DNA of 8,201 nt from Akkermansiaceae bacterium. Lineage in GTDB: Bacteria > Verrucomicrobiota > Verrucomicrobiia > Verrucomicrobiales > Akkermansiaceae. The notes under the pieces are model-generated. The model was given only the letters and a program-made list of their open reading frames with translations. It was not told the origin of the DNA and ran no database searches. Made by a program: the position numbers and the translations under genes. Where the stretch lies: the NCBI GenBank assembly GCA_023300065.1, contig JALZWJ010000249.1:1-8201 (forward strand), given 5' to 3'. Below, piece by piece: positions 1 to 5,326 of this stretch. How positions within the stretch are numbered: position 1 is the stretch's first letter; each line of letters starts with the position of its first letter.

Positions 1-2130
1 ACCTTCATCCCCACCACCAGCCTTCTCGATGGAGACCCTAGAGATGGCGGTGCCATTGATTTCTCTAACTCCACGAATGACGGTGACCCAGACTACGACA
101 CCCTCGTCAGTAATCTCGAGTTCGGAGGCGGGACTGACCTCGTGACACTCACTCTAGGAGACGGAGATGGTGATGCATCCACCACCGGAGCTGGGCAACT
201 CATCGTCGGCGAAGCATATGAAATCCAAGTCTGGTATTCAGACACCCGCTCGGCCCAAGACGACCGCGTCACCCCCGTGAGTGACGGAAATGGGAATGCG
301 GTCGAGCTCAATGACCAATTCGCCATCGGCACCTTCATCGCTGACGCCACAACCCAAGACATCACCCTCGAATCCCCCGATTTCGGTCAAGCTCACGTCA
401 ATGCCTATCAAATCCGCTTCCTCAACGGCGACCCCCCTCCCAGCGTCAATCTCTCTACCTCTAGTGACCCAGTCAACAATGCCTACATCGTGGATGTCAC
501 CTTCAGCGAAGATGTCACCGATCTCACTGAGAGCGATTTCATAATCACCAATGGCATCGCCTCCGGCCTCTCTCCTGCCACAGGGCCGGCCTCTAGCTAC
601 ACCATCACCATCACTCCTGCCGCTTCAGGAACTGTCACCGTAGACCTCCCTGAAGCCACTGCTCAAGATGCTAACTTCAATGATAACACCGCCTCAAATA
701 GCCTCTCCACCGCCTTCATTCCTGACGGATCAAGCCAAGTAATCCCCGACCTCAGCACCACCGCTGTCGGGCCTGTTTTCGGAGCATACACCGTCGATGT
801 TGTCTTTGATGAAGACGTCACCGGTCTCGAAGCAAGTGACTTCGATGTCATTGGAGGAACTGCCTCAGATGTCCTCCCCGCAACAGGCCCCGCCTCTGTC
901 TACACCGTCACTATCACCCCAAGCATCGAGGGATCAGTTGACGTCACCCTTCCCAGCGACACGATATTAGACGTGGATGAAAACCTTCCAAACCTTGCTT
1001 CCAACACCCTCTCTCTTCAACACACCATCCCCAGTATTCCGACGCCCACCTTGCTCAACCCCTCCACCGGTTCGGTCATCTCAGGCCCCTACACCATCGA
1101 GATCTCCTTTCCTGAAGAAGTCGACGGCCTTGAAATTTCCGACTTCATTCTGACAAATGCCACCGCCTCCAATCTCACCCCCCTTGTCGACCTTCTCGGT
1201 TCCTACACCCTTGAGATCACCCCCATCGCTATCGGTCTCGTCGATGTCTTTCTCCCCGCCGATTCCGTCATCGATCTCGACGGGCAAAACCAAACGAACC
1301 CAGAGTCCCGCCACCTCTACGCGAACAATCTCCCTGCCGGAACCTTCACCAGCTCTACCATCGATCTCAGCGGCAGAGACGAACTAGGTCTTGGCGACGG
1401 AGAATCTGCCGGATTCTTCGAAAGTCCAAGGACCTTTGACTCCGTCTCCGACCTCAGCCTCAACGACATCCCTTGGACTGACGGCGTTAACTCCGGCACC
1501 TTCGACCTCTCATTCATCGCCACCACTTCCCTCAATGGCATCAAGCGTGGCGGCAGAGGAGCCTTTGGCACGGCCAACGACACCACTGGCTCAGCCCTCA
1601 TTGACAATGGTGAATCGATCCTCCTCGACTCCCTCGTCATTTCTGATCTCCAAGGAGACCTTGCCGGAGCTTCCATAAGCAATCTAGAATTTGTCGCCAT
1701 CTACCTCGGAAATGACACTGCTGGAGATACCGCCACCATCAATGACCTTCCCGCAAACGGCGCTCCTGCAGGCATCACCACAGAGGAAATGAGAAACGAC
1801 ATCGAGCTCACCTCTTCAGCAACCATCGTGGGCACCGGAGGAAATGGCTTTTCCATCAACGCGATCGACATCACTTTCAATGTCTCTTTCGGGTTCCTTC
1901 TTCCAGAACTTATCAGCTCTGGGTTTGATACTTCTGACCAATTCGTCCTCACCTTCGATGGACTCAATCCCGCACTCACCTATGAGCTTCGCTTCTCTCC
2001 AGACCTTGAGACACCCTTCACCCCCATCTCTGGTAGCGCTAAAACACCAGCCTCTAACACGGACACATTCACTGACCCTTCACCACCGCTTCCCGGAAAA
2101 AGATTCTACCAACTCTGGCTCACCCCTTAA
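1..2130 (+). CDS. Large secreted/surface protein with tandem Ig-like repeats (5'-partial)
   Basis: The reading frame is open from base 1 to the TAA at 2128-2130, so the true start lies upstream; the internal GTG at 142 is not a convincing start because the coding character continues before it. 709 codons are visible. The first ~144 residues (to about 432) contain 'YEIQVWYSD', 'FAIGTF' and 'HVNAYQIRF', a beta-rich pattern I associate with extracellular proteins of Verrucomicrobia and Planctomycetes. Three bacterial Ig-like repeats follow (about 433-1320). Next comes a Gly/Asp/Ser-rich beta-type region with 'LGLGDGESAGFF' (about 1321-1875). The tail has 'LTYELRFSPDL' and ends 'GKRFYQLWLTP', resembling the terminal domain of many verrucomicrobial exported proteins. 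No PEP-CTERM anchor or transmembrane helix is seen at the C-terminus. No catalytic motif is visible, so a structural, adhesive or carbohydrate-binding role is inferred. Third codon positions are strongly C-rich. Confidence 0.85.
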   Translation, partial: TFIPTTSLLDGDPRDGGAIDFSNSTNDGDPDYDTLVSNLEFGGGTDLVTLTLGDGDGDASTTGAGQLIVGEAYEIQVWYSDTRSAQDDRVTPVSDGNGNAVELNDQFAIGTFIADATTQDITLESPDFGQAHVNAYQIRFLNGDPPPSVNLSTSSDPVNNAYIVDVTFSEDVTDLTESDFIITNGIASGLSPATGPASSYTITITPAASGTVTVDLPEATAQDANFNDNTASNSLSTAFIPDGSSQVIPDLSTTAVGPVFGAYTVDVVFDEDVTGLEASDFDVIGGTASDVLPATGPASVYTVTITPSIEGSVDVTLPSDTILDVDENLPNLASNTLSLQHTIPSIPTPTLLNPSTGSVISGPYTIEISFPEEVDGLEISDFILTNATASNLTPLVDLLGSYTLEITPIAIGLVDVFLPADSVIDLDGQNQTNPESRHLYANNLPAGTFTSSTIDLSGRDELGLGDGESAGFFESPRTFDSVSDLSLNDIPWTDGVNSGTFDLSFIATTSLNGIKRGGRGAFGTANDTTGSALIDNGESILLDSLVISDLQGDLAGASISNLEFVAIYLGNDTAGDTATINDLPANGAPAGITTEEMRNDIELTSSATIVGTGGNGFSINAIDITFNVSFGFLLPELISSGFDTSDQFVLTFDGLNPALTYELRFSPDLETPFTPISGSAKTPASNTDTFTDPSPPLPGKRFYQLWLTP
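433..1320 (+). repeat. Three tandem bacterial Ig-like domains (protein-level repeat)
   Basis: Three units of about 90-95 residues run at roughly 433-714, 739-1020 and 1045-1320. Each has the order Y-x-[IV]-[DE]-[VI]-x-F-x-E-[DE]-V, then L-x-x-S-DF, then YT-[IVL]-x-ITP, and ends in a 'V.V.LP....D' strand. Units 1 and 2 are closest ('ATGPASSYTITITP' against 'ATGPASVYTVTITP'). Unit 3 is more diverged. The pattern fits the Pfam bacterial Ig-like domains (Big_12 type), though the exact family is a guess. The DNA copies have diverged, so this is an old protein-domain duplication and not a recent DNA repeat. Confidence 0.75.
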
Positions 2131-2189
2131 TCGAAGCTAAGCGTCAATCTAGCTCTATCAGAATTCGTCAACCGAACTCCTGTAACTGG

Positions 2190-2469
2190 ATGCCCAAAAC
2201 GGGCACTATTCTCGTACACCTTTATCTTAACAGCACCTACTGGGGTCTCTACAACTCTACACTCTACCGAACGCCCTGACGGTGCCTTTGGTGAAAGCCG
2301 CCCCAACACCGGGCTTGATACTCAGGAAGAATATGAAACTCTCATCGACGACATGCTCATACGCCAATTTACGCAGACCCGTGATGGCCCCGATGACTTC
2401 GGCCACAACAACATGCACCCCGTCCGCAGCAACGCCCCCGCAGGACTCTGGCAAGCCGGGGCTTTGGAC
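2190..2469 (+). pseudogene. CotH-like protein remnant, frameshifted
   Basis: In one frame, 2214-2255 reads 'VHLYLNSTYWGLYN', which closely resembles the CotH-family motif of the type 'hLYLNGxYWGLYNxxERPD'. The expected continuation 'STERPDGAFGE' is present but in another frame, starting at the TCT at 2263. The switch coincides with an exact 7-bp tandem duplication at 2254-2267; deleting one copy restores Y-N-S-T-E-R-P-D. Further on, 'LIDDML' followed by 'DDFGHNNMHPVRSNAP' resembles a later CotH region ('IDYML...W..NWY..R'). Much of the family sequence is missing upstream, and probably also between the two matches. No start codon or ribosome-binding site serves it. CotH proteins are kinase-like and are found in spore coats, and in Verrucomicrobia and Planctomycetes in large exported proteins. 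I read this as a decayed gene. The family assignment rests on motif memory only. Confidence 0.6.
2254..2267 (+). repeat. 7-bp exact tandem duplication (ACTCTAC x2)
   Basis: Two back-to-back copies of ACTCTAC lie at 2254-2260 and 2261-2267. Because 7 is not a multiple of 3, the second copy shifts the reading frame exactly between the 'YWGLYN' and 'TERPD' halves of the CotH-like motif. Removing either copy gives TAC AAC TCT ACC GAA CGC CCT GAC, an uninterrupted family-like sequence. This is the direct cause of the frame break, probably a replication-slippage event. Confidence 0.85.
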
Positions 2470-2706
2470 ATGAAATACCCCATGATCGATCCCACCGAGG
2501 AATTCTTCGACCTTGAAAATGGCCTGATCGAGATGCGTAACCCCCCTAAAACCCCTCAATTTTCTTCTCAGCTAAAATCGATGCGTGCGCGCTATGATGT
2601 GCGCTTAGATCACCTGAAGTCGGAGGTCGTTCATCAGAAACAGTATGGGGTAATTTTTGACCGGACATTCCTAATGTCCGAGAAGCCTAAGAAACAGAAG
2701 AAATAG
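2470..2706 (+). pseudogene. Sulfatase C-terminal remnant (lacks the catalytic domain)
   Basis: About 78 codons ending in TAG at 2704-2706. The peptide starts near 'MKYPMIDPTEEFFDLEN' and continues through 'IEMRNPPKTPQFSSQLKSM' and a basic tail 'KPKKQKK'. The 'EEFFDLEN..IEM.N' block followed by an 'L..MRARYD..L..L' helix is the usual C-terminal subdomain of S1 sulfatases (typically 'ELFDLENDP.E..NLA'). Nothing corresponding to the N-terminal 80% (C-x-P-S-R, DD, GKWH, DNG) lies in front of it; the CotH-like relic is there instead. The frame is open from 2131, and the first ATG is at 2353 with no Shine-Dalgarno sequence, so a 117-residue product (2353-2706) is possible but probably not functional. 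It ends 6 bp before sulfatase 1, as expected if an intact sulfatase was once first in this operon. Confidence 0.65.
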
Positions 2707-2712
2707 TATTAG

Positions 2713-4284
2713 ATGAAAATTTTCAGAATTCTTCTCATGTCCGTGACCTCCTTTAGTGGGGGAGTTTCACAAGCCGATCAGCTTCCTCACCCTGCCCTTG
2801 TTATTGGCGCAGTCGGAGGAGCTGAAAAAAGGAACCCGCAAAAGCCAAACGTCATCTTCGTTTTCTCGGATGACCATCGCTTCGATTCATTAGGAATGAC
2901 GGGGGACCCAGTCACCCAGACCCCTCATCTTAATCAGCTCGCGAGGGAAGGGGTGTTCTTTAAAAATACCTACATCACCAGCCCGATTTGTGGACCCAGC
3001 CGGGCGAACATTTTCACAGGACAATGGGAGCGGAAGAACCGTATCGGATTTTCCAGTATCTCTAAGAACATGGTGAGTGAAGAAGCCTTCGATAATAGCT
3101 TCCTCATGAAACTGAAGCGCGCGGGATATTCCACCGCCTTCATCGGGAAGCATCACACCAAAATCGTAGATCGTAAAAATTCCCCCCTGAAGAACAACAT
3201 CGACTTCTGCTACTACGGAGAAGGACACCTCGGATTCCACCCCGCAAAGAAGAAGAAAGTTTTTTCGAATCTCAAAAATAAAACTCAGATCGAAGGACTC
3301 TTTGAAGCAACGGAAGCCTACCTGAAGCCCGGAAATGACTTCGATTATTTCTACGAAAATGCCGACCCGTCTCTGAAGAATTGCCTCTACAAGCGTGATC
3401 CCGATCAGCCCTTCTGCGCGTGGATCAACTTTAACCTCCCTCACCAAGCCAGCCTTGGTGGGATGGGAAGTCAGCCGGAGGATCCGGACTTTTACAAAAA
3501 TCTCTATGCTGATCAGAGGAGTGAAATGCCACTGCCGAATGAATATCCTGTCAAAGCCAACCTCCCGGATGACGTGCTTAATATCTCTGAAATGCCGGGA
3601 TACTACCGCCTCAATAAGCAGAAGCTCCTCGATACCAAGCTTAAGACCGCCCGCGCCGTCTATGGCATCGATCAATTCATCAAGAATCTCCGCAAACTCC
3701 TAGTGGACCTTGGCGAAGATCAGAACACCATCATCATTTTCGCCTCTGACAATGGCCTCCTTTATGGCGAACACGGGATCTGTGGAAAGACCATGCTCTA
3801 CGAAGAATCAGTGCAAGTCCCGCTCATGATCTACTCCCCATTTCTTGCCGAGAAACACCATGGAACCCAGCTTGCGGCACTCGCCGTCGGCCAAGACATC
3901 CCCGCAACCATCCTCGATATGTGTGGCGTAAAAGTTCCCGACTCCTATCAAGGCGCAAGCCTACTCCCGCTCATGGAAGGCCGCTCAGTCAAATGGCGTC
4001 ACGATGTCTTCCTAGAAAACCTCTTCACCTCCCAAGGCTACCCCCGCCAAGAAGCAGTGCGGAGTGAGCGGTATAAATACATCCGCTACTTCAGCCGCAA
4101 GAATGACCGGAACAAGTACCTCCCCGATGGCATCGTCGGTGAAAAAGCGATTTACGAAGAGCTCTTCGACCTTCAAAATGATCAGAAAGAACAAGTCAAC
4201 CTCGCTCACAACCCGAAGTATGCAGAGGTCCTCACCGCCCACCGCAAGCGTTGCCAAGAATTGGTGACAGAACTCGCGCAGTAG
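2713..4284 (+). CDS. Secreted S1-family sulfatase (sulfatase 1)
   Basis: This 523-residue protein should hydrolyse sulfate esters, probably on a polysaccharide, outside the cytoplasm. The start at ATG 2713 gives an export signal (K-I-F-R then a hydrophobic stretch, likely cut near 'VSQA'). Metal-ligand Asp53-Asp54 lie in 'VFSDDHR'. The formylglycine site is C93-G-P-S-R. Lys146 and His148 lie in 'IGKHH', where the family usually has GKWH. His244 is in 'NLPHQ'. Asp346-Asn347 are in 'ASDNG', with His354 and Lys359 in 'GEHGICGKTMLYEES'. The C-terminal subdomain has 'YEELFDLQNDQKEQVNLA'. The 'EHG...K..LYEES' arrangement resembles the iduronate/choline-type sulfatases more than the 'RGGK...EGG' type seen in sulfatases 2 and 3. 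It starts 6 bp after the sulfatase relic and leads the cluster. An 'AGAAG' about 12 bp upstream is a weak, distant ribosome-binding site. The substrate cannot be told. Base use is less C-rich than in its neighbours. Confidence 0.93.
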   Translation: MKIFRILLMSVTSFSGGVSQADQLPHPALVIGAVGGAEKRNPQKPNVIFVFSDDHRFDSLGMTGDPVTQTPHLNQLAREGVFFKNTYITSPICGPSRANIFTGQWERKNRIGFSSISKNMVSEEAFDNSFLMKLKRAGYSTAFIGKHHTKIVDRKNSPLKNNIDFCYYGEGHLGFHPAKKKKVFSNLKNKTQIEGLFEATEAYLKPGNDFDYFYENADPSLKNCLYKRDPDQPFCAWINFNLPHQASLGGMGSQPEDPDFYKNLYADQRSEMPLPNEYPVKANLPDDVLNISEMPGYYRLNKQKLLDTKLKTARAVYGIDQFIKNLRKLLVDLGEDQNTIIIFASDNGLLYGEHGICGKTMLYEESVQVPLMIYSPFLAEKHHGTQLAALAVGQDIPATILDMCGVKVPDSYQGASLLPLMEGRSVKWRHDVFLENLFTSQGYPRQEAVRSERYKYIRYFSRKNDRNKYLPDGIVGEKAIYEELFDLQNDQKEQVNLAHNPKYAEVLTAHRKRCQELVTELAQ

Positions 4285-4317
4285 TTTTCTCAAAATTACC
4301 CCCCAGCCACTTTTCCA

Positions 4318-5301
4318 ATGAAGCTCCTATTCACCGCAATTGTTTTCACCCTACTTGCCCCCGACAGCGTGGCCCTCGCTGACAAGATAGCGGCCCAGCT
4401 TGGAGCGATGGAAAAGCACCTCATCCTCGCCAAGTCCCAGCCACCTGAGACGAAACCCGCTCCCAAGAAGAACCCCAAGTCCGTTAAAAAGAAGGGGATA
4501 GATAAAGTCATCTCTCAGCAAAACACCTTCCCAGGCGAGAAAACTGATTTTAACGGATACGATCGTTACAACAAAGTGAAGACCGCAAGCGGTCACTTCA
4601 CCGTCATCTGTCCTAAGGTCGCAGCACCCGGTAAACCCTGGTTGTGGCGCAGCCTGTTTTGGGGGCAGCTAAAAGAGATCATCGAGGCAGACCTCCAGCT
4701 CGTCGAGCAAGGTTACCACGTCGTCCTCGCTTTCGGAAACGTGCACGGACACCCCAGCGGTAACGCCAATATTGATGCCACCTATCATGAACTCACCACC
4801 AAGCATGGCTTCTCTAAAAAGTGCTCCATGGCCTCCATTAGCCGTGGAACCTTATCTCTTTTTACCTGGGCTTCCCTCAACCCAGAAAAAGTCAGCAGCA
4901 TCTACGTTGATAATGGAGTTTGCAATATCAAGAGCTGGCCCGGTGGTAAGCTCATCGCAGGGAGTGGATCTGTCGGCAGCGGTGATCCAAAATCATGGCT
5001 CGGTATGAAAAAAACCTACGGCTTCACCACCGATCAAGAACTCCTTGCTGCCAAAATTAGCCCCATTGATAAACTCGGCCCCCTCGCCAAAGCCGGGGTC
5101 CCCATCCTCATGGTTTGCGGGAATAAAGACACCGTTGTGCCCTACGAGGAAAACGACGTCATCCTAGAAGAGCGGTATAAAAAGCTCGGAGGCTCCATCG
5201 AAGTCATCATCGAAGCCAAAGGGCACACCCATGGGATGAAAGATCCCAGCCCCATCCTTACGTTTATTAAAAAGCACACCCCTCCATCCTCATCAGAGTA
5301 G
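4318..5301 (+). CDS. Secreted alpha/beta hydrolase (putative carbohydrate esterase)
   Basis: This 327-residue protein has a clear signal peptide cut after 'SVALA'. A Lys/Pro-rich linker follows (about residues 41-66, 'KPAPKKNPKSVKKKG'), then one alpha/beta-hydrolase domain. The nucleophile is probably Ser175 in 'ASISRGTL'. The acid is probably Asp271 in 'CGNKDTVVPYEEN'. The base is His303 or His305 in 'KGHTHGMKDPSPI'. The neighbouring blocks 'WASLNPEKVSSIYVDNGVC' and 'KSWPGG' match a hydrolase type frequent in Verrucomicrobia and Planctomycetes near sulfatases. The nucleophile elbow is S-I-S-R-G, so the usual first Gly is Ser173. ATG 4318 lies 33 bp after sulfatase 1, with only C- and T-rich sequence and no Shine-Dalgarno before it. 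Position between sulfatases suggests removal of acetyl or other ester groups from the same substrate. The reaction is inferred; a peptidase or other hydrolase role is possible. Confidence 0.85.
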   Translation: MKLLFTAIVFTLLAPDSVALADKIAAQLGAMEKHLILAKSQPPETKPAPKKNPKSVKKKGIDKVISQQNTFPGEKTDFNGYDRYNKVKTASGHFTVICPKVAAPGKPWLWRSLFWGQLKEIIEADLQLVEQGYHVVLAFGNVHGHPSGNANIDATYHELTTKHGFSKKCSMASISRGTLSLFTWASLNPEKVSSIYVDNGVCNIKSWPGGKLIAGSGSVGSGDPKSWLGMKKTYGFTTDQELLAAKISPIDKLGPLAKAGVPILMVCGNKDTVVPYEENDVILEERYKKLGGSIEVIIEAKGHTHGMKDPSPILTFIKKHTPPSSSE

Positions 5302-5315
5302 CAGGGGACCTTTTT

Positions 5316-5322
5316 AATAAAT
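5316..5322 (+). promoter_or_regulatory. AATAAAT box before the sulfatase 2 start
   Basis: AATAAAT lies exactly 4 bp before ATG 5327. The same 7 bases sit at the same distance before sulfatase 3. No Shine-Dalgarno sequence lies at usable spacing: the nearest purine run, AGGGG at about 5303-5307, is some 20 bp away. I take this as a possible A/T-rich translation-initiation element, as in bacteria that rely little on Shine-Dalgarno pairing. With two cases, chance is possible. Confidence 0.35.
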
Positions 5323-5326
5323 CACC

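Noticed and set aside
142..144. GTG at 142 as the start of the Ig-repeat protein
   Set aside because: The frame stays open and coding-like back to base 1, and a start here would leave a secreted-type protein with no signal peptide.
2191..2205. Perfect inverted repeat TGCCC-AAAAC-GGGCA, a possible terminator after the Ig-repeat gene
   Set aside because: The stem is only 5 bp and no T-tract follows. It lies inside the CotH-like coding remnant, so it is most likely incidental.
2257..2559. Open - strand frame of 100 codons across the relic region, which could have been a small gene in the otherwise empty gap
   Set aside because: The + strand frames give recognisable CotH-like and sulfatase-like peptides over the same bases, and the - strand peptide shows no family motif.
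2890..3675. Long open frame on the - strand (261 codons)
   Set aside because: It is antisense to sulfatase 1, which has all catalytic motifs. Its translation has no recognisable domain and reflects the C/G-ending codons of the + strand gene.
5302..5315. AGGGGACCTTTTT as a terminator between the hydrolase and sulfatase 2
   Set aside because: No inverted repeat precedes the T run, so it does not form a hairpin terminator.
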